A program made the position numbers and the translations under genes. Positions 42,711-50,498 of a DNA stretch of 64,000 nt are shown one piece after another. The first letter of the stretch is position 1. Each line of letters opens with the position of its first letter. The DNA lies in contig NZ_ALXE01000053.1 in NCBI RefSeq assembly GCF_000295955.2, forward strand, positions 38,924 to 102,923, read 5' to 3'. Source of the stretch: Pantoea sp. A4. GTDB taxonomy: Bacteria; Pseudomonadota; Gammaproteobacteria; Enterobacterales; Enterobacteriaceae. Below the pieces are notes generated by a model that worked only from the letters and a program-made list of their open reading frames with translations, did not search any database and was not told the origin of the DNA.

Positions 42711-44603
42711 ATGACTGATATTCAAACCACTTTTTCCGATCTTGGCCTGAACGCTGATATCCTTGAATCACTGAACGGTATGGGCTACGTGAAGCCTTCC
42801 CCAATCCAGGCTGAGTGTATCCCACACCTGCTGGCGGGCCGTGACGTGCTGGGTATGGCGCAGACCGGTAGTGGTAAAACTGCAGCGTTCTCTTTGCCGC
42901 TGCTGAACAATGTTGATCCAACTGTTAAAGCACCGCAAATTTTGGTGCTGGCTCCAACCCGCGAACTGGCTGTTCAGGTTGCTGAAGCCATGAATGAATT
43001 CTCTAAACACATGCGTGGCGTAAACGTAGTGGCCCTGTACGGCGGCCAGCGTTATGACGTTCAGCTGCGCGCTCTGCGTCAGGGACCACAAGTTGTTGTG
43101 GGTACACCTGGCCGTCTGCTCGACCACCTGAAGCGTGGCACGTTAGACCTGTCTAACCTGCGTGGCCTGGTGCTGGACGAAGCTGATGAAATGCTGCGTA
43201 TGGGCTTCATCGAAGATGTTGAAACCATCATGGCGCAGATCCCAGACGGTCACCAGACCGCACTGTTCTCAGCAACCATGCCAGAAGCGATTCGTCGCAT
43301 CACCAAACGCTTCATGAAAGATCCACAGGAAGTGCGTATTCAGTCTAGCCTGACTACTCGCCCTGACATCTCTCAGTCTTACTGGACCGCTTACGGCCGT
43401 AAAACTGATGCACTGGTTCGTTTCCTGGAAGCTGAAGATTTTGATGCTGCTATCATCTTCGTGCGTACCAAAAACGCAACGCTGGAAGTGGCTGAAGCAC
43501 TGGAGCGCAGCGGCTATAACAGCGCAGCACTGAACGGTGATATGAACCAGGCACTGCGTGAGCAGACCCTGGAGCGCCTGAAAGATGGTCGTCTTGATAT
43601 CCTGATCGCAACTGACGTTGCGGCACGTGGTCTGGACGTTGAGCGTATCAGCCTGGTTGTTAACTACGACATCCCGATGGACGCAGAATCTTACGTTCAC
43701 CGTATCGGTCGTACCGGTCGTGCTGGCCGTGCAGGTCGCGCACTGCTGTTCGTTGAGAACCGCGAGCGTCGTCTGCTGCGCAACATCGAACGCACCATGA
43801 AGCTGACCATTCCAGAAGTTGAACTGCCTAACGCAGAACTGCTGGGTGAGCGTCGTCTGGCTAAGTTCGCAGCAAAAGTACAGCAGCAGCTGGAAAGCAG
43901 CGATCTGGACCTGTACCGCGCACTGCTGAGCAAAATGCAGCCGGGTGAAGATCTGGATATCGAAACTCTGGCCGCAGCACTGCTGAAAATGGCTCAGGGC
44001 GAACGTCCACTGATTCTGCCACCAGAAGCACCACGTCCAGCACGCCGTGAGTTCCGCGATCGTGATGACCGTCGTGATTCACGCGACTCACGTGATTCAC
44101 GTGGCCCACGCGAAAACCGTGGCGATCGTGATGGCGCTCCACGTCGCGAACGTCGTGACGTTGGCGAAATGCAGTTGTACCGCATTGAAGTTGGCCGTGA
44201 TGATGGTGTTGAAGTTCGTCACATCGTTGGTGCTATCGCTAACGAAGGCGACATCAGCAGCCGTTACATCGGTAACATCAAGCTGTTCGGTACTCACTCT
44301 ACCATCGAGCTGCCGAAAGGCATGCCGGGCGAAGTTCTGCAGCACTTCACGCGTACTCGTATTCTGAACAAGCCGATGAATATGCAGTTGATGGGTGATG
44401 CTCCGGTTCATGAGCGTAGCGAACGTCGTCCAGGCGGTCGTGATGGTGAGCGTCGTGGCGCACCACGTGGCGAAGGCGCACCGCGTCGTTTCTCTGATCG
44501 CCGTGAAGGTGGTCGTGAAGGCGGACGCTTCAGCCGTGAAGGCGGTCGTGGCCCACGTCGTGAAGATGGCGATGCACCACGCCCACAGCGTCGTGACAGC
44601 TAA
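42711..44603 (+). CDS. deaD: ATP-dependent RNA helicase DeaD (CsdA)
   Basis: DEAD-box helicase used in ribosome assembly and mRNA decay, chiefly in the cold. From the ATG at 42711 it has 630 residues. Walker A is AQTGSGKT (50-57), followed by DEAD in VLDEADEML, SAT in FSATMPE and HRIGRTGRAGRAG. An RNA-recognition domain (VGEMQLYRIEVGRDDGVEV) and an Arg/Gly/Asp-rich tail follow (RRDSRDSRDSRG; RREGGREGGRFSREGG). The GTG at 42702 is an alternative start closer to AAGAGG. Confidence 0.97.
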   Translation: MTDIQTTFSDLGLNADILESLNGMGYVKPSPIQAECIPHLLAGRDVLGMAQTGSGKTAAFSLPLLNNVDPTVKAPQILVLAPTRELAVQVAEAMNEFSKHMRGVNVVALYGGQRYDVQLRALRQGPQVVVGTPGRLLDHLKRGTLDLSNLRGLVLDEADEMLRMGFIEDVETIMAQIPDGHQTALFSATMPEAIRRITKRFMKDPQEVRIQSSLTTRPDISQSYWTAYGRKTDALVRFLEAEDFDAAIIFVRTKNATLEVAEALERSGYNSAALNGDMNQALREQTLERLKDGRLDILIATDVAARGLDVERISLVVNYDIPMDAESYVHRIGRTGRAGRAGRALLFVENRERRLLRNIERTMKLTIPEVELPNAELLGERRLAKFAAKVQQQLESSDLDLYRALLSKMQPGEDLDIETLAAALLKMAQGERPLILPPEAPRPARREFRDRDDRRDSRDSRDSRGPRENRGDRDGAPRRERRDVGEMQLYRIEVGRDDGVEVRHIVGAIANEGDISSRYIGNIKLFGTHSTIELPKGMPGEVLQHFTRTRILNKPMNMQLMGDAPVHERSERRPGGRDGERRGAPRGEGAPRRFSDRREGGREGGRFSREGGRGPRREDGDAPRPQRRDS

Positions 44604-44621
44604 TACGCAGTTAGCGTAAAT

Positions 44622-44650
44622 AAAAAAGAGGCCCTCGGGCCTCTTTTTTT
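44622..44650. terminator. Terminator between deaD and yhbW
   Basis: AAAAAAGAGGCCC / GGGCCTCTTTTTT with a 2-nt loop, symmetric and therefore bidirectional. deaD and yhbW converge on it. Confidence 0.92.
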
Positions 44651-44660
44651 GTTTCCAGAC

Positions 44661-45671
44661 TTATAAGCCGTCGGCGGCTTCCATCGCCAGAGCATAAGAA
44701 TGTAGCCGTGCTTCAGGCGAGTAGATTTGTCCATTCACCATGATCTCATCTACCAACGTTTCACGACGTAAGGTAGCAAGTCCCTGACGGACTTTCTCCA
44801 CATCACCCACCAACGACATACTCAATGCTTGCTGAACGCCATACTGCTCTGATGGCGACCAGATATTATCCATGTTTTCGACCGGTGCCGGCAGTGGGCC
44901 TGGTTTACCCCGGCGCAGGTTGATGAACTGCTGCTGCTGGGAGGTAAACAGATAGCGGGCTTCTTGCACCGTGTCTGCGGCTATCACATTGACGCACGCC
45001 ATCGCGTAAGGCTTATCCAGGCGTGCCGAAGGCTGGAACTCTTCACGATAGAGGTGCAGGGCATGCATCAGCTGCTCTGGGGCAAAGTGTGAGGCAAAAG
45101 CAAAAGGCAGGCCCATTTTTGCTGCCAGCTGGGCGCTGTACAGGCTGGAACCCAGCAGCCAGAGAGGAATATTGATACCGAGGCCTGGCACCGGTTGCAC
45201 CAGCGGTGCTTCACTCTCTTTATGATCAAACCAGCGGATCAACTCAGCAACATCATCCGGGAAGGTATCTGCCTGGGCGCTGGAAAGATGGCGACGCAGT
45301 GCCATCATGGTGCGCTGGTCAGAGCCTGGCGCTCGGCCAACGCCAAGATCGATACGGTCAGGATAGAGTGTGGCTAACGTACCGAACTGCTCGGCAATCA
45401 CCAGCGGTGCGTGGTTCGGCAACATAATCCCGCCTGAACCCAGGCGTAGATGTTTGGTATTAGCGGCGAGATAGCCAATCAGCACAGAAGTAGCAGCGCT
45501 GGCGATACCGGTCATATTATGATGTTCTGCCAACCAGTAGCGGTGATAACCTAATTGCTCGGACTGTCGTGCCAAAGCCAGAGAGGTGTTGAAGGCATCG
45601 CGAGGGCGTGAACCTTGTGGTACTGGGGCAAGGTCGAGTACAGAGAGTCGAACCGATTTTTTTTCAGACAT
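44661..45671 (-). CDS. yhbW: Luciferase-like flavin monooxygenase family protein (YhbW)
   Basis: 336-residue protein of the bacterial luciferase-like family (TIM barrel, FMN- or F420-type), close to E. coli YhbW. Motifs include YHRYWLAEHHNMTG, LRLGSGGIMLPNHAPLVIAEQ and RIDLGVGRAPGSD. Substrate unknown; the E. coli homologue is also poorly characterised. Convergent with deaD. The genes mtr, ubiV and ubiU, its neighbours in E. coli, are missing on both sides. Confidence 0.92.
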   Translation of the reverse strand: MSEKKSVRLSVLDLAPVPQGSRPRDAFNTSLALARQSEQLGYHRYWLAEHHNMTGIASAATSVLIGYLAANTKHLRLGSGGIMLPNHAPLVIAEQFGTLATLYPDRIDLGVGRAPGSDQRTMMALRRHLSSAQADTFPDDVAELIRWFDHKESEAPLVQPVPGLGINIPLWLLGSSLYSAQLAAKMGLPFAFASHFAPEQLMHALHLYREEFQPSARLDKPYAMACVNVIAADTVQEARYLFTSQQQQFINLRRGKPGPLPAPVENMDNIWSPSEQYGVQQALSMSLVGDVEKVRQGLATLRRETLVDEIMVNGQIYSPEARLHSYALAMEAADGL

Positions 45672-46142
45672 GGGTACTCCAGATTAAAATGGCGCGGGCG
45701 TTGATTGGGCCTGCATACAGCAGTATTACGCATCGTTACCCATATTAAAACTGCTAATATCGGCAGCAATGTAGCCGGAATGTGCCTTTGTCTAACTGGT
45801 TTAACCTGCTAACGCAGTATATTAGCCAGGTTGTAAACCAGTGTTGTCACTATTTATAAGAATTATTTAAGTAATAACCTCTGGGCTAATTGCCTTACTG
45901 GCGGTAATGTCTGTGAAGCAGATCGGGGTAAAGCTAAGATAATCCGGCGAAGCTGGCCCGGTGAACGGGTGCATTTGCTGTCATGATAAACTCAGCAATT
46001 TAGTCCTGCTCTTGACGCAGATAGGTTAAACTTTACGAAAGCCTGCCGATAAGCGTATGCCTTTTTGGCCATCATGCACTGGAGGATTAAGGGTAATGGA
46101 AGCGAGTCATCTACACACTCCACCGTCATGCACAGGTGTAAA
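45672..46142. other. 471-bp gap between yhbW and yhbS
   Basis: Divergent intergenic region where E. coli carries ubiU, ubiV and ubiT. I find no recognisable remains of those genes. It contains a 46-bp imperfect inverted repeat (45796-45841) and a 17-codon ORF that runs into the yhbS start. Otherwise A/T-rich sequence with no assignable site. Confidence 0.6.
45796..45841. repeat. Imperfect inverted repeat in the yhbW-yhbS gap
   Basis: Left arm CTGGTTTA-ACCTG-CTAA, right arm (reverse complement) CTGGTTTACAACCTGGCTAA: 17 matching bases with two small gaps around a loop of about 9 nt. Could be an operator or an RNA hairpin. No known family recognised. Confidence 0.5.
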
Positions 46143-46149
46143 ATGTTAA
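46096..46149 (+). CDS. Possible 17-residue leader ORF of yhbS
   Basis: ATG at 46096 behind AAGGGTA encodes MEASHLHTPPSCTGVKC; its stop overlaps the yhbS start (ATGTTAA). A direct repeat TCATGCAC(T/A)GG(A/T)G surrounds the two starts (near 46073 and 46126). No homology recognised. It could couple translation to yhbS or be chance. Confidence 0.3.
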   Translation: MEASHLHTPPSCTGVKC

Positions 46150-46679
46150 TTCGTACAGAGATTGGCGTAGATGCTGCGGGCATCGACGCACTATTAAGAC
46201 GCACGTTCCCGACTTCGGACGAAGCTGAGCTGGTTCAGCAATTACGTGAAGATGGGTTGCTAACGTTGGGTGTCGTCGCCACTGATGATGAAGGTCAGGT
46301 ACTTGGCTATGCTGCATTTAGCCCGGTGACCCTGCAGGGGGAAGATCTTAACTGGGTGGCCCTTGCTCCACTGGCAGTGGATGAATCTATTAGAGGGCAG
46401 GACCTCGGCCGTAAGCTGGTGTTTGAAGGATTAGATACTTTAAACGAATTCAGCTACAGCGCCGTGGTGGTATTGGGCGATCCTCAATATTACAGCCGCT
46501 TTGGGTTTGAACCTGCCTTAACCCATGCCTTGCACTGTAAATGGCCGGGCAGTGAGTCTGCATTCCAGGTTTATAAACTGGCAGAAGAGGCTTTCATCCA
46601 GACAGAGGATTTGGCCGCTCAGGCTGAATCGCCAGCAATCAAGGTTGAGTACTCTGCGCCGTTTGATCGTTTTGAGTAA
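46143..46679 (+). CDS. yhbS: GNAT-family N-acetyltransferase (YhbS)
   Basis: 178-residue GCN5-related acetyltransferase close to E. coli YhbS. The acetyl-CoA-binding motif is APLAVDESIRGQDLGRKLV; FSYSAVVVLGDPQYYSRFGFEPA is the typical second half. Cellular substrate not established. The start at 46143 (MLIRTEIGVDAAGIDALLRR) matches the family; a longer reading from 46065 has no homology. Its 3' end overlaps convergent yhbQ by 41 bp. Confidence 0.93.
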   Translation: MLIRTEIGVDAAGIDALLRRTFPTSDEAELVQQLREDGLLTLGVVATDDEGQVLGYAAFSPVTLQGEDLNWVALAPLAVDESIRGQDLGRKLVFEGLDTLNEFSYSAVVVLGDPQYYSRFGFEPALTHALHCKWPGSESAFQVYKLAEEAFIQTEDLAAQAESPAIKVEYSAPFDRFE

Positions 46680-46950
46680 GCCACTGTGTCAGTGAGTGCG
46701 GCTGGTGCTCTACCAGCTGCAATTTCTGTTGTCGCTTGAGCTGTTTGACCTGATACTCCAGACGAGAAGCGCTGGCGCGATCGCCTGCTGCGCAGTGAAA
46801 CACCAGCGTAATCGGGCCTTTACCGCGTAACGCGCGTGCCCCTGTGCCGCGTTGATGTTGTCCCACCCGGCGTTCTACATCGGTAGTGATGCCGGTATAG
46901 AGTGCACCACTGGCGGTGCGCACAATGTAAAGCTGCCAGCCTTGGCTCAT
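46639..46950 (-). CDS. yhbQ: GIY-YIG nuclease-superfamily protein (YhbQ)
   Basis: 103-residue protein with the GIY-YIG pattern YIVRTASGALYTGITTDVERRVGQH near 8-32 and the second-half LEYQVKQLKRQQK, close to E. coli YhbQ (family of DNA-nicking nucleases and SLX1-like domains). Overlaps the end of yhbS by 41 bp tail to tail. Divergent from yhbP by about 100 bp. Confidence 0.93.
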   Translation of the reverse strand: MSQGWQLYIVRTASGALYTGITTDVERRVGQHQRGTGARALRGKGPITLVFHCAAGDRASASRLEYQVKQLKRQQKLQLVEHQPHSLTQWLTQNDQTAQSTQP

Positions 46951-47051
46951 CTTTAGGCTCTTTCGGTTTACTCTTTTCGGCAGTGTAACGCGCTGTCTCT
47001 GTTACTGCTATTCGCTATTTGTGGCTCTTTGAGCCTGCACGGAGTTGAAAC

Positions 47052-47477
47052 ATGTCCGATCATGCCCATCTGATTCGCTATCTGAAAAAACAGCATGTCC
47101 TCTCGCTCTGTGCGACGCACCAAGGTGAGCTCTGGTGCGCCAACTGTTTCTACATTTTTGATGAGGGCGAAATGACCTTCTTTTTGATGACGGAACCAGA
47201 GACGCGCCACGGCACACTGATGATGGCCAACCCTGAAGTGGCTGGCACGGTGAATGGCCAGCCTAAGACGGTACTACTGATTAAAGGTGTGCAGTACCGT
47301 GGTGTGATCACCCGGCTGGAAGGTGATGCAGAAGAGCGTGCGCGTCTCCGTTATCAAAAACGGTTCCCGGTAGCCCGCAAAGTGACCGCCCCGCTCTGGG
47401 CGCTCCGGGTGGATGAGTTAAAGATGACGGATAACGCCCTGGGCTTTGGTAAGAAGATCAGCTGGCAGCGGGTATAG
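47052..47477 (+). CDS. yhbP: YhbP family protein (split-barrel, FMN-binding-like)
   Basis: 141-residue protein matching E. coli YhbP, whose fold is a flavin-reductase-like split barrel. Conserved segments: GELWCANCFYIFDEG, VAGTVNGQPKTVLLIKGVQYRG, RFPVARKVTAPLW and DNALGFGKKISW. Function unknown. Its last 20 bp overlap the end of convergent nrdG. Confidence 0.92.
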   Translation: MSDHAHLIRYLKKQHVLSLCATHQGELWCANCFYIFDEGEMTFFLMTEPETRHGTLMMANPEVAGTVNGQPKTVLLIKGVQYRGVITRLEGDAEERARLRYQKRFPVARKVTAPLWALRVDELKMTDNALGFGKKISWQRV

Positions 47478-47970
47478 TGGTAAACGAATCCTTACGCTGA
47501 CCTAACTCTGCGGTTTTCAGGATGCGCTGGTTTTTACTGCCACGCCAGCGCAGCTGCGGATCGTATTCTGCCCGGATAAACGGCCCATCTATCAGCACAT
47601 CCACCAGTGCGACCACGGTTTGCTGCGCTTCACTCAGGGTTTCCCACTGATAGCCAGTCCACAGCCAAATGTCTTTTCCCGGACAGCAGCGACGTACACG
47701 GTGTAGCAGGCGTCGCACATGGGGGACATTGTCGGGATGCAGCGGATCGCCGCCGCTAATCGACAGCCCACGCCGGGGAACTCTTGTATCATTCAGGTCC
47801 GCAATAAGCTGTTCTTCAAGCGCCAGCGTAAATGGCTGGCCTGAGTCTAGCCGCCAGGTGCGTGGGTTATAACAGCCACGGCAGCGATGCTCACAGCCGG
47901 AAACAAACAACGTACAACGTGTTCCCGGCCCGTTGACCACATCTATCGGGTAGTAGGCGTGAATATTCAT
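47458..47970 (-). CDS. nrdG: Anaerobic ribonucleotide reductase-activating protein (NrdG)
   Basis: Radical-SAM activase that installs the glycyl radical on NrdD. It has 170 residues. The [4Fe-4S] motif is C-x3-C-x2-C in GCEHRCRGCYN (26-33); LSISGGDPLHPDNV and DIWLWTGYQWETL are the other family motifs. The C-terminus is about 16 residues longer than E. coli NrdG (154) and runs into yhbP. Its ATG overlaps the nrdD stop (ATGA). Confidence 0.95.
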   Translation of the reverse strand: MNIHAYYPIDVVNGPGTRCTLFVSGCEHRCRGCYNPRTWRLDSGQPFTLALEEQLIADLNDTRVPRRGLSISGGDPLHPDNVPHVRRLLHRVRRCCPGKDIWLWTGYQWETLSEAQQTVVALVDVLIDGPFIRAEYDPQLRWRGSKNQRILKTAELGQRKDSFTTIPAAS

Positions 47971-49826
47971 AGTTCAGGCAGATGTTTAACGCGTCGAGCC
48001 ACTTCCTGCTGCTTGCCGCTATTGAAAGGACGCGCATCCGGGCTACCGAGATAACCACACACCCGGCGCGTCACAGAGACACTGGCAGGATTGTGGTTGC
48101 CACATTGTGGGCAGCTAAAGCCGTTATCGCTACAGGTGAACTCGCCAGTAAAACCGCATTCATAGCACTCATCAATCGGCGTGTTGGTGCCGTAGTAGGG
48201 CACGCGGTCATAGCTGTAGTCCCAGACATCCTCCAGCGCCTGTAGGTTATGGCGTAAGTTGGGATATTCGCCATAGCAGATGAACCCGCCGCTGCTGAGG
48301 GCAGTATAAGGCGCTTCGAAGTCGATTTTTGCATAGGGATCGACTTTCTTTTCCACATCAAGATGGAAGCTGTTGGTGTAGTAGCCCTTATCGGTGATGC
48401 CCGCAACTTCGCCAAATTCAGCGCGATCGAGGCGGCAGAAGCGATCGCACAGATTCTCACTGGGCGTGCTGTACAGGCTAAAGGCATAACCGGTTTCGCG
48501 TTTCCATGCCTGCGTCGCTTCGCGCAAGCGTGCGATGATAGCAAGGCCTCTGGCACGCATCTCTGGTGAATCGTAGGGGTGCGTGGAGCCATCGCTGAGT
48601 GCCAGCAGGGTTTCATGCAGGCCGATGAAGCCCAGTGAGATCGATGCGCGACCATGACGGAACAGTTGGCCGATAGGGTCATCTGCTTTCAGGCGTATGC
48701 CACAGGCACCTTCCATGTAGAGAATGGGCGCGACACGTGCCGGTATTTTTTCCAGCCTGGCAATGCGGGTCATCAGCGCCTGACGTGCCACCAGGAGCCT
48801 GCGTTCCAGCAGTGACCAGAAACGCGACTCTTTGCCAGCCGCCTCCAGTGCAATCTGGGGAAGATTGAGGGTGACCACGCCGAGATTACAGCGCCCATCA
48901 TGAATCTCTTTTCCCTGTTCTTCATAACGGTTCAAAAAGCTGCGGCAGCCCATTGGCGTTTTAAAGCTTCCCGTGACTTCAACCACCTTGTCGTAATTGA
49001 GAATGTCAGGGTAGATGCGCTGGCTGGCACATTTTAGCGCTAACTGCTTGATATCGTAATTTATATCGCCAGGTTTACGATTGACTCCGGCGCGAATAGC
49101 AAACACCAGTTTGGGGAAAATCGCGGTTTTATGATGTTTGCCCAACCCATTCAGGCGATTGCCAAGGATCGCCTTCTGGATCATTCGCGCATCTTCGCTG
49201 GTGCCAAGCCCAAAACCAAAGGTCACGAACGGCGTCTGTCCGTTGGCGGTATGCAGGGTATTCACTTCATACTCCAGCGCCTGGAAAGCATCATGGCACT
49301 CCTTTTCCGTCCGTGAGCGAGCATAACCCTCGACATCGCTGACATGCCACTGCACCGCTACAGCACGATGCTTCTCCCGGCTCATGCTGACATAGGGCGC
49401 GAGGATCTCATCAATACGATTGATGGTGGTGCCGCCATAAATGTGGCTTGCCACCTGAGCGATGATTTGGGCGGTCACTGCGGTGGCGGTAGCAATCGAC
49501 TTGGGTGGTTCGATCCCGGCATTCCCCATGCGAAAGCCCTGGCTGAGCATCTGTTGCAGGTCAACCAGCATGCAGTTAAACATGGGAAAGTAGGGGGCAT
49601 AATCCAAATCGTGATAGTGGATCTCACCGCGCTGATGCGCCTGCACCACATTCTCTGGCAGCAGATATTCGCAGGCGTAGTAACGTGCCGCAATGCCCGC
49701 CAGCAGGTCACGCTGGGTTGGAATGACGTTGCTGTCTTTGTTGGCATTTTCATACAGCAGTGCCGGATTATTTTGTTCCAGAAGGTCGCGAATTGCGGCC
49801 GTCAAGGGATGAGTGCTGGCGCTCAT
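47967..49826 (-). CDS. nrdD: Anaerobic (class III) ribonucleoside-triphosphate reductase without ATP-cone (NrdD)
   Basis: Glycyl-radical enzyme that reduces NTPs under anaerobic conditions. Core motifs are intact: ENANKDSNVIPTQRDLLAG, NTLHTANGQTPFVTFGFGLGT, the radical glycine in RRVCGYLG, and a C-terminal zinc site CYECGF...CPQCG. The E. coli enzyme has about 90 more N-terminal residues forming an ATP-cone; here homology begins at the core (TAAIRDLLEQNNP). I took the ATG at 49826 behind GGAGAG (619 residues); the ATG at 49856 would add ten residues but still no cone. Confidence 0.93.
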   Translation of the reverse strand: MSASTHPLTAAIRDLLEQNNPALLYENANKDSNVIPTQRDLLAGIAARYYACEYLLPENVVQAHQRGEIHYHDLDYAPYFPMFNCMLVDLQQMLSQGFRMGNAGIEPPKSIATATAVTAQIIAQVASHIYGGTTINRIDEILAPYVSMSREKHRAVAVQWHVSDVEGYARSRTEKECHDAFQALEYEVNTLHTANGQTPFVTFGFGLGTSEDARMIQKAILGNRLNGLGKHHKTAIFPKLVFAIRAGVNRKPGDINYDIKQLALKCASQRIYPDILNYDKVVEVTGSFKTPMGCRSFLNRYEEQGKEIHDGRCNLGVVTLNLPQIALEAAGKESRFWSLLERRLLVARQALMTRIARLEKIPARVAPILYMEGACGIRLKADDPIGQLFRHGRASISLGFIGLHETLLALSDGSTHPYDSPEMRARGLAIIARLREATQAWKRETGYAFSLYSTPSENLCDRFCRLDRAEFGEVAGITDKGYYTNSFHLDVEKKVDPYAKIDFEAPYTALSSGGFICYGEYPNLRHNLQALEDVWDYSYDRVPYYGTNTPIDECYECGFTGEFTCSDNGFSCPQCGNHNPASVSVTRRVCGYLGSPDARPFNSGKQQEVARRVKHLPEL

Positions 49827-49870
49827 GAGTCTCTCCATTAACGAGATGTTGTGCATTCGCAGGAGTGTAG

Positions 49871-49886
49871 TGGCTATATGTTGTGT
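49871..49886. promoter_or_regulatory. Possible NrdR box upstream of nrdD
   Basis: TGGCTATATGTTGTGT fits the 16-bp NrdR pattern ACAC-WATATW-GTGT at about 12 positions. Only one such box is visible, whereas NrdR usually binds a pair, and the same bases may simply form the -10 region of nrdD. Confidence 0.3.
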
Positions 49887-49912
49887 CTGCGTCGGGTAAA
49901 ATTGCGCAGCAA

Positions 49913-49926
49913 TTGATTTGGAACAA
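49913..49926 (-). promoter_or_regulatory. Candidate FNR site upstream of nrdD
   Basis: TTGAT-TTGG-AACAA matches the FNR consensus TTGAT-N4-ATCAA at nine of ten positions. It lies about 90 bp before nrdD. FNR activation would fit an oxygen-sensitive reductase made only without air. Confidence 0.5.
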
Positions 49927-50008
49927 GGAAGGCGTTGTTAAAGCGGCCGTGATGGCGTGAGAAGCAAAAGTGGGGACCAGAAAACAGTAAAAGGGTATGA
50001 CAAGATAA

Positions 50009-50045
50009 TCCCGCTTGTTGCACTATGACTCGACAAAAAGCGGGA
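50009..50045 (-). terminator. Hairpin after ridA
   Basis: TCCCGCTT / AAGCGGGA stem with a loop of about 21 nt, 12 bp downstream of the ridA stop on the minus strand. No strong T tail. Confidence 0.45.
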
Positions 50046-50056
50046 AAGTGACGCGA

Positions 50057-50443
50057 TTAGCGACGAACTGCGATAGCTTCGATTTCGATCTTCACATCTT
50101 TTGGCAGACGCGCAACTTCAACACAGGAGCGAGCCGGGAACGGCGCATTATGTTCGGTGAAGAACGCTTCGTAAGTGGCGTTTACGGTCGCGAAATCGTT
50201 CAGATCTTTCACAAAAACGGTGGTTTTGACGATATCTGCAACTTTCAGACCGGCCGCTTCAACAATAGCCTGCACGTTTTCCAGCGACTGACGTGCCTGC
50301 GCAGAGATATCTTCTGCAACTGCGCCAGTCTGAGGGTTAACGGGGATCTGACCGGAGGTGATGATCATACTGCCGAGATCAACGCCCTGAACATAGGGAC
50401 CAATAGCAGCGGGAGCCTGGGTAGTACTGATTTCGCGAGACAT
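50057..50443 (-). CDS. ridA: 2-iminobutanoate/2-iminopropanoate deaminase (RidA)
   Basis: Hydrolyses reactive enamine/imine intermediates released by threonine dehydratase and so protects PLP enzymes. From the ATG at 50443 (CAGGAG upstream) it has 128 residues, as in E. coli. Family signature near the end: PARSCVEVARLPKDVKIEIEA, including the substrate-binding Arg. Downstream of pyrI on the same strand with its own likely -10 element between. Confidence 0.96.
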   Translation of the reverse strand: MSREISTTQAPAAIGPYVQGVDLGSMIITSGQIPVNPQTGAVAEDISAQARQSLENVQAIVEAAGLKVADIVKTTVFVKDLNDFATVNATYEAFFTEHNAPFPARSCVEVARLPKDVKIEIEAIAVRR

Positions 50444-50476
50444 TGTTTCTCCTGAGTTTTTAGCAGATGTTGCCCC

Positions 50477-50482
50477 ATTATA
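50477..50482 (-). promoter_or_regulatory. -10 element of a likely ridA promoter
   Basis: Perfect TATAAT on the minus strand, in the loop of a GTTGCCCC/GGGGCAAC hairpin (50469-50491), about 34 bp before the ridA start. No good -35 is visible. The hairpin could also act at the pyrI mRNA end. Confidence 0.45.
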
Positions 50483-50498
50483 GGGGGCAACAGTCGGA

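Noticed and set aside
49857..50056. Frame-shifted ATP-cone upstream of nrdD
   Set aside because: I read the upstream strand in its frames and found no cone-like sequence; it looks like promoter DNA and the ridA 3' hairpin.
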